A DNA stretch of 29,885 nucleotides, from positions 1 to 29,885 of the forward strand of contig LWCA01000375.1 in the NCBI GenBank assembly GCA_001642005.1, given 5' to 3'. Below the pieces are notes generated by a model. The model was given only the letters and a program-made list of their open reading frames with translations. It made no database searches and was not told the origin of the DNA. Of the stretch, positions 11,301 to 21,036 are shown piece by piece (the stretch's first letter is position 1; each line of letters begins with the position of its first letter). The DNA is from Intoshia linei. Taxonomy: Eukaryota > Orthonectida > Rhopaluridae. The position numbers were made by a program, and so were the translations under genes.

Positions 11301-12499
11301 TTATAAATTTACATACATTGACGCAATTTTACAAGATTTTTAAAATACAGCTGATTTCATTCAGTAGAAGGTTATTACTAAAACGAAGAAAACCAAACAA
11401 GATAGATTGCAAATTGCAATCACCCGTAGAGAATAGTAAGATTAGATCAATTTAATTTAAAACATTTTTCTAATGTTTCAAAGAATAACAGCATGACCAA
11501 CTATGTTTGTTTCCGATTCCCATGTTATGAATTATTGATCAATTCAATTTTAAACCTTAAGAAAAATGAATTTATATCATGAAAGGGGCGGTGAAAAGAT
11601 AGTTTCGTGGATAAAAACACAAGTGATAATTAAATATTCGATTGAATTAAATTAGATGTTGATTTTTCCAAATTGGATTTGATGAAATATAAAAGCTGTT
11701 TGAATTAGCCACAATGGAATCACAGGACGTAATTAAATATGGGCTCAAGTGGTAATCGAGAAGTGACACTTTTATTAAATTACAATGAAGATTAATGGAA
11801 AAGATTGAATGAATACAATTCAGATTAGTAACACAGTCGGTCATTGTATTGATTAAAACTAAACTATAGGTCCAATATGTACAAACTTTGAATGCGGCAT
11901 TATGAATGAAATGTTGATTTAAATTTTAAAATGACGTCAGTTGGTAAGTGAAATCGAAAACGCGATTAAAATTGAAATTTAATACAACCGTACAGTTGTG
12001 CCTTATAGTAAAGTAATTCGACGTGGAATTAATTTTATACTGAGTAAATCTGAACGGCCACAAGAGATTATGTTTCATTGTTTGCATAGTATCAACTTTT
12101 CAATAAATGCATGCATTATGAATTTCCATGCATTAAAGATAAAATAACGATTAGTGTCACATGTCAGACTAACAATCATAATTTGAAATCTTGAAATTTT
12201 GAAATGCAAAATTTGTACAAAATTAAGTTTAAATTAAAATTGAAAATTACCAGATATATTTTTGGAAATAAGCTGACTAATGTTGTAAACGTTGCTTTTT
12301 TCCTAAATACATTATAGTTCCTCTAGATTAAAATAACCTTTTTGCGATTTTCAGTTTCTGATAGCAAACCAATTTTATCTTCAGATAAATTTTCCGCCAG
12401 AGGAGAAAATTTACCTTCATCTTCACCGCCACCTTCGTGTTTATAAACTTTGATTTCATCTTTTGAAGCTAAATCTATTTCGGATACAGGTTCCGTCAT
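5377..12499 (-). CDS. TCF/LEF: TCF/LEF transcription factor (Pangolin type) with HMG box and C-clamp, 7 exons
   Basis: Nuclear effector of Wnt/beta-catenin signalling. Exons, in transcript order: 12499-12338, 11267-11061, 7525-7414, 7375-7023, 6957-6798, 6534-6462, 5938-5377 (542 aa in this model). Residues 1-54 form the beta-catenin-binding region ([12 protein letters not shown], then [14 protein letters not shown], like DLADVKSSLVNESE). The middle is rich in P, N and S. The HMG box runs from about 242 to 314: [30 protein letters not shown], then the splice to [13 protein letters not shown] and WSARDNY. The basic tail is short (SKRKK). The C-clamp has Cys 339, 352, 355 and 361 with C-x12-C-x2-C-x5-C spacing, split between exons 6 and 7 (PCR|QKKKC). 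The tail is M/N/P/F-rich with NQNM and PFPPL repeats and ends SKIIVNSDK. Exon 2's acceptor is uncertain: the frame-keeping one (CAG at 11270-11268) adds a 22-residue hydrophobic stretch; another AG is at 11202-11201. HMG and C-clamp exons are very secure; exons 1-2 less so. Confidence 0.9.
5939..6461 (-). other. TCF/LEF: TCF intron 6, splitting the C-clamp
   Basis: Donor CG|GTAATT at 6461 and acceptor TTAG ending at 5939 join TGT CG to G CAA AAA, giving Cys-Arg-Gln-Lys. The 523-bp intron interrupts the DNA-binding C-clamp between its third and fourth cysteines and contains a TA-flanked MITE. Apart from that element nothing else is recognised. Confidence 0.75.
6160..6441. mobile_element. TA-flanked MITE with ~29-bp inverted repeats (282 bp)
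   Basis: The left end reads CAGGCTAATTCCTTGTTAAC, then GGAA; the right end read in reverse is CAGGTTAATTCCTATTTAAC, then GGAA. About 25 of 29 positions match. TA flanks both ends (6158-6159, 6442-6443). Two further GTTAACG arms inside (near 6210 and 6243) give a second, inner inverted repeat. A hAT-like end motif, CAGTGGTTCCCGATTGGGG, lies inside at about 6283. No ORF. It lies in TCF intron 6. Confidence 0.75.
8735..9215 (+). repeat. Degenerate ~30-bp minisatellite
   Basis: Repeated units of the form CCAACCCTTAAGGGAAAAA followed by TCCAATTTTA, with many variants (for example AGTCCTTAAATCAAAATCC, AAACCTTAAAGAAAAATCC). Roughly eleven units can be counted outside the MITE that interrupts the array at 8805-8946. 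Related units occur inside the hAT-type element at 3787-4542. Confidence 0.75.
8805..8946 (+). mobile_element. Tc1/mariner-type MITE, copy B (142 bp)
   Basis: Left end GTGTGGCCAGAAAAAA, right end TTTTTTTCTGGCTTCAC, with TA on both sides (8803-8804, 8947-8948). Its reverse complement aligns along the whole length with the copy at 3929-4083. It is inserted at the CTTAAG step of the surrounding minisatellite. Confidence 0.82.
9597..9915 (+). pseudogene. Decayed hAT transposase fragment
   Basis: From 9788 to 9868 the plus strand encodes [18 protein letters not shown], then KTKFQ. This corresponds to the hAT (ZBED/FAM200-like) transposase block W..C.GVCTDGAPAMLGS..GFQ that contains a catalytic Asp. 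A frame change is needed after FQ to continue (KEKVPGVKR), and no ATG or flanking domains remain open. At 9597-9632 the sequence CTCAACCGGGGTAGCGACC then GGGTCGCAAA resembles the subterminal part of hAT elements. It is a relic lying in antisense within TCF intron 2, not a TCF exon. Confidence 0.6.
10495..10800. promoter_or_regulatory. Candidate intronic enhancer: cluster of GATA motifs
   Basis: Six GATAA/TTATC motifs fall within about 300 bp of repeat-free intron (AGATAAAAGAGATAAAA, GCTTATCTG, TAAGATAAGATT, GGATAAA, ATTATCAG). I would expect one or two by chance at this base composition. This is suggestive only; AT-rich DNA produces such clusters occasionally. Confidence 0.25.
11268..12337 (-). 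other. TCF/LEF: TCF intron 1 (1.07 kb), exon content uncertain
   Basis: Between the beta-catenin-binding exon (donor AAAAAG|GTTATT at 12337) and exon 2. I recognise no transposon or conserved TCF segment. The ORF on the minus strand at 11844-11647 has no family resemblance. Vertebrate TCFs have further poorly conserved sequence here, so a small undetected exon is possible and would change the reading of exon 2. Confidence 0.45.
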
Positions 12500-13069
12500 A
12501 ATTATTGACAAGAATTCACTTTGATTGAAAATATATTCTTTGATGTGAATACGCCGTTACAAATTCGTTAATGAGGAATTGTGTATTCTAAAATTGTGTC
12601 GCCTAATAAAACCTTATGATCAAAGCGTATAAAAGTCGGCCAATCAATAGTTTATTGCAGTCGCATATCAAGCTCTAAATTTTATGTCTTATGCACCAAG
12701 AAAGTGATTACAATACACCATGACCACGCCTATTTCTATTGTTAAACTAGCACTATCAAACAAGTATGATAAAAACCGACAATTTTTTGTTTAGAAACCA
12801 GCCGAGTGTCGATAAGTACAAAATATTTGTGACGTTGGCCAAATGTTACAATTTTGTATCCATGTTACCACAATTGATGCTTATCTATTTTGTTTAAAAT
12901 TCAGTACGATCTTTATCGGCATTAATTTAACAGCGGTAGTTGTTTTATTTCAAAAGTCTACTGTATAATTATATTTCAGCACGAACAGTAATTTAATTAA
13001 ATATTATACTTGATGACCCCAAAACATTAACGTAAGATGTTGAGTTTATTTAAATACAATATATTACAA
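12500..13069 (-). promoter_or_regulatory. TCF upstream region, between PRPF19 stop and TCF start
   Basis: This 570-bp gap must hold the TCF promoter and the PRPF19 3' end. It contains a CCAAT motif (GGCCAATCAAT, about 12638) and a TCF/LEF-type core GATCAAAG (about 12618), which would allow autoregulation. GATAAG/CTTATC motifs lie near 12812 and 12880. A TATAAAAG near 12628 reads on the plus strand, opposite to TCF, so I do not treat it as its TATA box. Confidence 0.35.
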
Positions 13070-16000
13070 TTATGCGTCTTTCATGTTATTGTCGATTCCA
13101 TACAAGTTTAATGTCCTATCCAAACTTACACTATACACACGATTTGAATTTAACCCGAATCGTGCCGATGTGACCAATTCTGAGTGGTTTTCGAAACTGT
13201 TTATCATTTCCCAATGTTTTGAACTGTACAATCTAATTTGAAATTAAGTTTTATAAATTATATTGAGAAATTGAATGGTTCACATTTATGGTAATATTTA
13301 ATATAGGATAACCTCGCTTTGGTGCACTTAACGACTCAAAATCGGGGTGCTCATAAACCGATATTAATAAAAGTCAAGTTGTTATTTTTTTAATAAATTA
13401 ATTAGTAATTACAATATGGTACTACAAGATTATCAATGTTGATATAGAAATTAAAGGAAAAAAATTTGAAATCGACTTTGATAGATGTTGGTAGTGTCGA
13501 ACCTACCATACACAGGGACGTGGAGAGCCACCAGTAGGCCCTGTAAAAATTTTATAAAAAATGTGACCTCTACATTGTTTAATCGATCATTCACTATCTA
13601 AAAATTAAAAATAACACTTGGAAATCTCATAGGTCATCGAAATAGGGTATACTTAACATAATAATATAATATAATATATTATTAATAATTATTATTAATA
13701 TATTAGTATATTAATATGGCCCTAGCCCTCTTTTCACGACCCTGACCGTACCTAAAACTCCTTGGGGCCTTAAACCCGGGACCTTGACCAAATTTTTATA
13801 AAATAGGTCATATTTATTCCAAATTGAGCATTAAATATTTTTTGTGTTAAAATTTAACTTAAATAGAAAACGTCAAGTTAAGCCTTAGGTTGATGGCTAG
13901 GGGTATACGACATCCGCTCGTGTTTGAAAGTTTTTAAAGGGCCAAAATAATTTTTAATATATTATCAACCAATATTTTTCAAATATTTCAATTAAAATAA
14001 AAATGAAAATGCAAATTGATCCTACAATTTTAAAAATAAAGTGCAATTTGTAGCCATATACATTTCCAATATAGAAATATAGATAAACTACTGTATTTAT
14101 TATTGATTATTTATTGAATTTAAAATATTTAAAACTTAAACTTTAAATTAAATTTTAATTTTGTAGTTATAATAATAGGTTTTTCTTCATCACGATTTGA
14201 TATTGATTGACTATTGACACTGACTAACTCAATATGTGAAAATAAAACTTATCTAACGAAAAATAGTATTAAAAATTAGATTTTTTGTTTGAAATTGATA
14301 ATTAATTTTTAAGCGATAGTAAGCAAATATAAAGATAAAATTATTCAAATAAACGATAACACACAGACAGACAAACAAAAAGTTTTATATAAGTAAGCAT
14401 ACCAAACCCTGTCGTTAGAAAATAAAGTAATGAGATTTTCTCTTAAATTTTTTAGTTACATGAAGGTCAAAAAGTTAAAAATAAGTTTTCTTAAATCAAA
14501 TTGAACCATATTAATCTATTAAGATATTTCAAACATATACCTTAAATCGGTTCCAGCAACACATAAATAACAACCACTTTTATCAAAACTAATATCGTTT
14601 ATCTAAAATAGAATGAATTGCATTTAAAAACAATAAACAGTGTAATCCAGTTGAGGTTTGTTTAAATTGATTGATTTAAAGTTCTTAAGTTTCCTTAAAT
14701 CCCATAATTTCAATATACCATCATGTGTAGCTGAAGCAAGGTAATAACCTAAAACAAGAATTACTAAAATATTAAAAAAATAAAAGTGCAAACGCAATCA
14801 ACAATCATATCAAATTCAAAATACTAATTAGTAATTACAATGCATTGTAATTAAATTATAATACCGTTTTCTGAAAATGAAAGACTAATAACGCTTCCAG
14901 TGTGACCCTCAAAGGAGGCAACATTTTCATTTTGCTTTAAATCCCAGATTTCAATAATTGAATCTTTTCTTCCAATACCAAAAATCAAACCATCCGGATG
15001 AAATTCAGCAGAATATTGAGCTAAACAGAGATCATTTTTTGAAATATTAAAAAAAACGTATTTTTCTATTTGATTTTGATTTTGTTACAATTTTTCCAAT
15101 ATTTATATCTGAGAAAGCCCACATCTAAAAAAATATACACGGAATTATAAAGTACATACTCCATCTTCCGATGAACTAATAATGTGGTTTTCTATTGCAT
15201 GCATAGAAATCCCAGTGACACCAGCGTCATGAGCCTTTAGTGTATAATTGCAAGAACTATTTGGAATGTCCCAAACTTTGATACGGCCATCCAAACTTGC
15301 TGAAACGACATTTGCCTAGATGATAATAATTGTAAAAATTATTAAAAAATATTACAATACCTCATTGTTGTGATATATAACATTGGTAATTTTCTTAGTG
15401 TGCCCTTTAAAGTTTGAAATGATACTTTCTTCTTTGTTATCAAATACAATAACGTTTTTATCTTTACCGCCTATATTTTATCAATCAATAGTTTAAATTA
15501 AACTTACCAGTTACAACTCGACTGTCATTTTTAAGGCAAACATCCAAACAAGATATACCCGGTAGACTGGCACTATGCAAACCCTAAAGTTAAATTTTTA
15601 TAAACCATTTAACAATGTAAATAAAAATAAAATAAATTCAAATTTACCGAGTTGGATTTTAGTATTTCATAAGTTCTAACGTCCACGGGCTTTGCAACAT
15701 GATCTGGAATTGATTTTCCACGTTTCTTACGTTCTGCTGTCAGCGATTTCGAAAACAATTGAATCTAATAAATAATAACACTAGCATTCTTTTATTAACC
15801 TCATTCAATAATTCATCTGACATGCCAATTTCCTCAGATATTTCGTTGGCATATACAACATCCTTCATTGATTCTCCGTCTCTTAATTTATTCCCATACT
15901 AAATTTACAAATTAAAACGTTTGATTCAATTTTTACTTGTGAAGATTCATTCTGAATAAGACCAGATTGTTGTGGTTTTAATACAGCCAAAGCTAAATTA

Positions 16001-17099
16001 AAAATAAAAAATAAATCATAAAATTAAACCTTCTCTGACAGCAGTAAGTTCTTTTGTTAGTCTGGCAATGACACGACACGCAGCGTCGTGTTGATAAAGA
16101 GTATGAGTCAACTCTAATATTGGTTTATAAATAAAAACGTTCATAAAGTTAAAGTACCTTGACGAGTGGTATTTAATTGATGTCTTAAGGAAAATGTGTG
16201 CAACATGAGTGAATCCTAAATAAATTGAAAAAAATATACGATAATCTTCAATATTCAAACAATACAGTATACTCCCTACAATTTCCCCCAACATTAATTG
16301 AAAAGTTATTATTAATTGGGAGCCAAAAAAAGGTGGAACCTACCAAACTCGAGGCCACAGAAAATGAAAAATAGGCCCTAAATGTTTTTTACAAACAATG
16401 CAGTGTCATTTTAGCTTGACATTTAAAATTTAATACACAAAATAGTTGATATTCAAAAATATTTTTTTCAATGCTTAATTTGGAAAAATGATTCCGCCAT
16501 TATACCAAAATTTCGTCCGTACCCAAGAAGGTCTTGTGTATTTAAAAAATATGAAACAATTTTTAAAAATGAACATGGTATAATATATCGTTTCTATGGT
16601 TATATTTTATATATTATTCTAAAATTAAGTAGAGTAACTTGATTCAACATTGGCGAACTAGAAATAATACTGCAAATACAAAAACTTTAAATAATTTTAA
16701 TAAAATTCATTTATCTTGTCAATTTTTAAAAATTACCCATTCGTCTTGCTGACACTTTAAAATTGATGGTATGCTGCTAAAATTTGCTGGACGAGGTCTG
16801 ACAATATTGGAAACTAATTTTGAATAAAAAAAATTTGGTAAAAATAAAATTGAATCAATAATTGAATTAACCTTTCATAGATATTAAATCGTCTGGTAGC
16901 AAGGTATCTCCTGAAATGGGGTCTGTTCCATTTTCTGTTATGAATTTTTCAATTAATCGTTTCTCAAAAATGCATCCAGATTTCGTTGAAATGACCGGTA
17001 CTTCTGGTACTTCATTGCTAACTAAAATATTTTTAATATAATTCTTTCAAATTAACATTAAAAAGATTTTTATATATTACTTGAACACACTAGCGACAT
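13070..17099 (-). CDS. PRPF19: Pre-mRNA-processing factor 19 (U-box E3 ligase, WD40), 16 exons, 519 aa
   Basis: Core of the Prp19/NTC complex needed for spliceosome activation; also a U-box ubiquitin ligase. Exons: 17099-17081, 17021-16872, 16813-16737, 16215-16158, 16113-16030, 15992-15937, 15898-15800, 15764-15648, 15583-15508, 15470-15361, 15315-15160, 15124-15058, 15020-14865, 14748-14639, 14602-14541, 13232-13070. The N-terminus [18 protein letters not shown] leads into the U-box ([19 protein letters not shown]). The tetramerising coiled coil includes [24 protein letters not shown] follows at 192-197. The WD40 propeller includes [59 protein letters not shown] and [10 protein letters not shown]. 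The last blade (LDRTLNLYG) is in an exon separated by a 1.3-kb repeat-filled intron. Twelve introns are 35-64 bp. The exon 12 donor (C|GTTTTTT) is weak but is the one that keeps phase. Length compares with 504 in human. Confidence 0.96.
13656..13712. repeat. AT-only palindromic tract
   Basis: TAATATAATATAATATATTA followed by TTAATAATTATTATTAATAT and TAGTATATTAATAT. It is almost purely A+T and self-complementary, so it can form a cruciform. It lies inside PRPF19 intron 15. No function is implied. Confidence 0.6.
13945..14095 (-). repeat. R1 fragment (5' part)
   Basis: Matches the reverse complement of the R1 5' third: TTAATATATTATCAACCAAT, AAATATTTCAATTAAAATAA, GATCCTACAATTTT, CATTTCCAATATAG. 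It is the same block seen at 23980-24110. Confidence 0.6.
14260..14400 (+). repeat. R1 fragment (3' end)
   Basis: Ends with the R1 3' signature: AAATAAACGATAACACACAG, ACAGACAAACAAAAAG, TTTTATATAAGTAAGCATAC. Confidence 0.55.
16216..16736 (-). other. PRPF19: PRPF19 intron 3 (521 bp)
   Basis: The one long intron in the 5' half of PRPF19. Around 16318-16385 there is a small G+C-richer segment (GGTGGAACCTACC, CTCGAGGCCACAG, ATAGGCCCTAAATG) that loosely resembles words in intron 15 (GAACCTACC, TAGGCCCTGTAAA), hinting at a shared degraded repeat. Nothing else is recognised. Confidence 0.4.
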
Positions 17100-17404
17100 T
17101 TTACTTTAATTTTAACTTTAAAAATGTTAAATATAAATTAAACTTCTTTTTAAATGTTACCGTGGTTTTGAATGTATTTTATTATAGATATGATAACAAT
17201 ACAAACGTGGTAATAAACAAAATCGACTTTGTACAAAACTATAGATTTTAGAAAATGTAAAAAAACAACTTGTGAGACAGAAACCAATATTTTTGTATTT
17301 TAAATACATTTTATATTATTTTAACAAGGCTAATAATTTTTTTTTAAATTATTGGATGAATGTTTAAATTTTTATTTTTGAAAAATTTAAAAAATATTTG
17401 TTGA

Positions 17405-18186
17405 TAATACTGCTAATTTTACCAACATTGCAAATAATTGTAATAAATACAAAAATGATAACAACAAAGTTATACTATAGTTGCTGTAATTTTAAAATAA
17501 ATTTCGTTACATTTTTTGAAAATGAGTATTTGAGAATCAAAAATTGCGTAGCAATGAAAAAAAATCAGAAGGAATCAGTTATATAGATTTCCACCCATAT
17601 TTTTTTATTGGAAATGTGTAGACGTTCAATGCACATTTTTTTTAAAAATGTAGGATGATTATTTTCTTTTTTAGTTTAATCCAACATTTGAAAAATATTG
17701 GTTGATAATATATTAAAAATCATTCTTCACCGGAAATGCGTAGATTTCTGGAGTTGAAATTTTGTATTTATATCAAATGGAATAAGCTCTATCAGAATAA
17801 TCTTCTTTTTTTAATTGTAGGACCTTTAAACTATTCCACAATTTATGTTTTGTAAAATTTTAGGACATGTTTCATTTTTAAAACAAAGGGTAGTTTGTGA
17901 TTTTAAATATGAAATTATGCGTTTCTAAAGCTGAAATTAACGACAATGTTAATTATTTTAAAACGCGTTCCAAAATGTATGTTTTATTAAATTGTTGGAT
18001 TGATTTGTTTTTTAAACATACGGGAAAATTGAGTTTTTAACTCTGAAGGACTCTAATTTTGAAACTGAAAAATAGATAAAAACACGTCCTAGGAAAAACT
18101 ATATTAAAAATTGGGTTTGTTTAAATTCTACAACTGTCCACTTTTTAACACACACATACATTAATTTTTATAGAAGTAAAGATATA
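17405..18186 (+). repeat. R1 copy with internal deletion
   Basis: Starts at TAATTTTACCAACATTGCAA and carries AAAATTGCGTAGCAATGAAA, GGAAATGTGTAGACGTTCAA, AATATTGGTTGATAATATAT and CGGAAATGCGTAGATTTCTG. It then lacks part of the middle and ends TATAGAAGTAAAGATAT. It lies upstream of PRPF19 in the intergenic gap. Confidence 0.68.
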
Positions 18187-18416
18187 TAAAAATAACATCG
18201 TAGTTTGTAATTAATGTGATTTAATGTTTTTGTTTGTTATCATTAAGGCAAGCAAAAGTCAGAAAAGTTAAAATTTGATATGTTAAATAGTTTAATATTT
18301 TCACCATGATGGCACTAATATCGTTAATATTAATTGGCTAATTAAAATTTTTTACAAATGTTAGAATTTTTTTAAAAGTTCATAATATTTTAAGAATATT
18401 TCCAAATAAATTTAAA

Positions 18417-18680
18417 ATGAAGGCCGGCAGTTTAATTTGTATCAAATGCAATTATGATGTCTCATTTGAGAAATTATATGATGTCCAGAGTCATAGGTCG
18501 TCTGTTAAACACAAATCATTAACTTTGAATGATACTACTCCAATCCGTAAATATTGCAAATTAAAAAGTGATTTTGCTATTGACATAGTAGAACTTTCTG
18601 CCTCGTTAGACCTTATACAAGTTAAACAACAAAAACTTAAAGGAATTTTTTACCAACATGGGCAAATCGCTATCATCTGA
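18417..18680 (+). CDS. hAT/CGGBP1-type zinc-finger ORF, probably transposon-derived
   Basis: An 87-residue ORF with a single zinc-finger pattern, CIKCNYDVSFEKLYDVQSHR then SSVKH (C-x2-C-x15-H-x6-H). After a basic linker comes FAIDIVELSASLDLIQVKQQ with KLKGIFYQHG. This layout (C2H2 finger, then an acidic/hydrophobic helix and a K-L-x-x-F motif) is that of CGGBP1 and the N-terminal parts of related hAT-derived proteins. The ORF stops where the family continues, so it is either a short decayed remnant or a first exon whose remainder I cannot find. It abuts the end of the integrase relic, which lies on the other strand. The family is an inference from pattern. Confidence 0.45.
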   Translation: MKAGSLICIKCNYDVSFEKLYDVQSHRSSVKHKSLTLNDTTPIRKYCKLKSDFAIDIVELSASLDLIQVKQQKLKGIFYQHGQIAII

Positions 18681-18719
18681 AAAGAATTGTCGTGGTAAAA
18701 TCGACCAGGTATATTTGAA

Positions 18720-20183
18720 AGAAATTGAAAGGATAAAATCGTGAAAATATTTTTATTGTATTTTCATTATTTTCTGAATCATCTATAATTAATAATTCAT
18801 CAGCATTTCCAAGGTTAACCAAACTTTCAAACTCAGTGTGGATTTTTCTTTCAGTGTTGATAATTAGATTAGATTGAGTATTTATATGAGACTCCAGTTT
18901 TTTGAGTAGTGATGTATTAACAGTATATTTTAATTGTTTTTCTTTCATGTCTTTTAGCTTCGCAGTATTGTTTAATGTTAATTTTGTTATAATGTATGGG
19001 CCAAATTGCCGAGCACCTAATTTTCCTAACCGATTTTGGTATCGTTTTGAATTAGTTTTTCAAACTATGTCGTTAACAATCAATGATGTTACGTTTCTTT
19101 TTTTATTATGATACTGAATGTTTTTTCTCCAGCCACTCTAATTGCCTCCTTTAATTGATCTGTTCTATTGGTTATGCTTTCTTCACTGACAATGTGCTCA
19201 GAAATACGACCTAATGTACCACAGGATGGGTGTTCCTATTCCACGGGAAGTTTAGGTTTTACATTAAAAACTACTTCATATGGAATTTCTTTGGTTGTAC
19301 TATGTTTTCGTGTCCTTTATGCAAATAACACAGCATTAATGTATTCATCCCAATCATTTTTATTGTTAGAAACAAATTTCATTAATGATGTTACAATTGT
19401 TTGGTTCATTCTTTCAACTATACCATTCGTCTGAGGATGATACGCTGCTGACCTTCGATAATCAGTATTTAGGATGGAAAGTATTTGATGTAATAGTTTA
19501 TTATTAAATTCTTTGCCCTGATCAGATTGTAAAATTTTAAAAATTCCATATCTGTAAATAATTTCATAAACCAGAATCTTCGCAATGGTATTAGCTTTTT
19601 TGTTTTTGATTGCGAAAACTTTTGGCCATTTGCTGAAATGGTCAGTAACAACCATAATGTACACATTTTCGTTTTTTGCCTGGGGCAGAGGACCAACAAG
19701 ATCGATTACTACCCTTTTCATGAACATAGAACTCTGTATTGGCTTAAGTTCAGTTATGATTTTTTTAGGAATATTACATTTGTTACATTGTACACAATTT
19801 GCTATTTTGGTTTTGACAAATTGACATATTGAATGAAAATAATATCTATCATTAAATTTTCGAATTGTTGTTGTAATACCAAAGTGGGCGCCTTCTTTGA
19901 ATGTATAAATAAAATCAAAAATGCTATCAATCTCTTTTTTTAAAACAATAATTCGATGATTTCCAATTAGCATTTGTTGTTCCACGTAAGCATCATTATA
20001 GTCACCTTTAATATTATGAATAGTTTTATCATATTTAATGTTGATTATTAAATTGTCGGTTTTGCTGTAGTACAGTATTTTAGGCAGGATATATTTCAGA
20101 CGCAGCTTTTCTTTGGTAGAAACACCCTCAGGGAACATTTTAAAATGTAATGAAATTTTTAACAAATCCTTCATATTAAGCAT
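18720..20183 (-). pseudogene. Ty3/gypsy-type integrase, decayed, no reverse transcriptase
   Basis: An intact frame of 288 codons runs from ATG 20183 to a stop ending at 19317. It has the zinc-binding HHCC region (AHFGITTTIRKFNDRYYF, then CVQCNKC) and the DDE core: Asp in VVIDLVGPLP, Asp in LQSDQGKEFN, Glu in HPQTNGIVERMN. The frame ends at a TAA where the family has a tyrosine codon, just before RT.KHSTT. The same frame then continues to LPVE, a TAG, and a further segment ending near 19090. After a frame change the C-terminal part follows at about 19045-18720 (GARQFGPYIITKL, VNTSLLKKLE, and an acidic tail). So there are at least two nonsense codons and one frameshift. No reverse transcriptase, RNase H, gag or LTRs are seen upstream to 20.4 kb. 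It may be an old retroelement fragment or a relic of an integrase-only (Ginger/GIN-like) transposon. Confidence 0.8.
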
Positions 20184-20439
20184 CTTAATTTTTTCTCTTA
20201 TTTTGTATTTTTTTATTATATTAATAATTTTTGATTTTATTATAAACTAATAATTGATGATTGTGAGGATACAATGTAATAAGGAATCCATACTAAAGAT
20301 CAAGCACTCCACAACAGACCAACAATATCGATAGCAACATTATACTTATTAAATCATTTTTATTTATTAAAACAAACTTTAAAATTTTAATTTCTTTGAT
20401 TTTACGATCGGTTTGTTATCGTATATATTTTTTTAAATA

Positions 20440-20710
20440 ATTTTTTATTTAAATTTATGACAATATTTATGAATTTAAAATCTGTATCAGAGTGTATATT
20501 TTTTTAAATTCTAAAACTTGTTTAATTTTAAATAAAAAAAGGATAATTGGGGTTTTTGACTGTTAAGATGTGAAATTCTGAGATTGAAGTTTTCTTACTT
20601 TCACCCTCGGAAAAACTATAATAGAAATGTGGAGTTGTTAAAATTCTAAGAAATTAGTTATAGAAATAAACAATAACACACAAACAAAGAGTTTTATATA
20701 AGTAAAAATT
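20440..20710 (+). repeat. R1 fragment (3' part)
   Basis: Carries TTATGAATTTAAAATCTGTA, AAAAAAAGGATAATTGGGGT, TTGACTGTTAAGATGTGAAA and the 3' end AACAATAACACACAAACAAA, TTTTATATAAGTAAAAATTA. Confidence 0.62.
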
Positions 20711-21036
20711 ATAATGTATACTGAGAAGGATAATAATAATTTTTATACATGTATATAAAAAAGTAAAAAGATTTGCACGTGTTAATAAGCAATAACTGAA
20801 AATTTAATGTTTAGTCTGTTGAAATTTGACATTTAATGAAACATTATACATGCATTTAAATTTGGATTAATTTTGATGAAAATAACTAGCCAATTTTATT
20901 AAAACGCAACAAATGTGAAATATGATACTAAAATAAAGAGTATCTTAGCTAAATAGATGAAAAACATTCTGTAATTTACATGAGAATATACATTTTGGAA
21001 ATAAATCGATATTTGTAAGCGAATTCATACAATTAA
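20711..21036 (+). promoter_or_regulatory. Upstream region of the myosin light-chain gene
   Basis: About 325 bp of AT-rich sequence between the R1 fragment and the MRLC start. I see no clear TATA box at a fixed distance, no E-box cluster and no repeat. A single E-box (GCACGTGT) lies near 20775. It must contain the promoter and 5' UTR. Confidence 0.3.

Larger units (their letters stand above)
13233..14540 (-). other. PRPF19: PRPF19 intron 15 (1.3 kb), repeat-filled
   Basis: Contains two R1 pieces in head-to-head arrangement (13945-14095 minus, 14260-14400 plus) and an AT palindrome at 13656-13712. The stretch at 13520-13810 is richer in G+C and has a diverged direct repeat (GTAAAAATTTTATAAAAAAT near 13543 and CCAAATTTTTATAAAATAGG near 13788, each beside a GTGACC/GGTCAT). 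The remainder is unrecognised. Confidence 0.6.

Noticed and set aside
11647-11844. Minus-strand ORF as a missing TCF exon
   Set aside because: No TCF-like sequence and no phase-compatible acceptor/donor pair that I could find.
12620-12640. TATAAAAG as the TCF TATA box
   Set aside because: It reads on the plus strand while TCF is on the minus strand, and no plus-strand gene starts downstream of it.
13656-13712. AT palindrome as a replication origin or hairpin RNA
   Set aside because: Pure A+T palindromes are expected in this composition and it sits in a repeat-filled intron.
18902-19832. Several plus-strand ORFs (for example MSSDVLTVYFNC..., MVMLSSLTMCSEIR...)
   Set aside because: They are antisense shadows of the integrase pseudogene on the minus strand.
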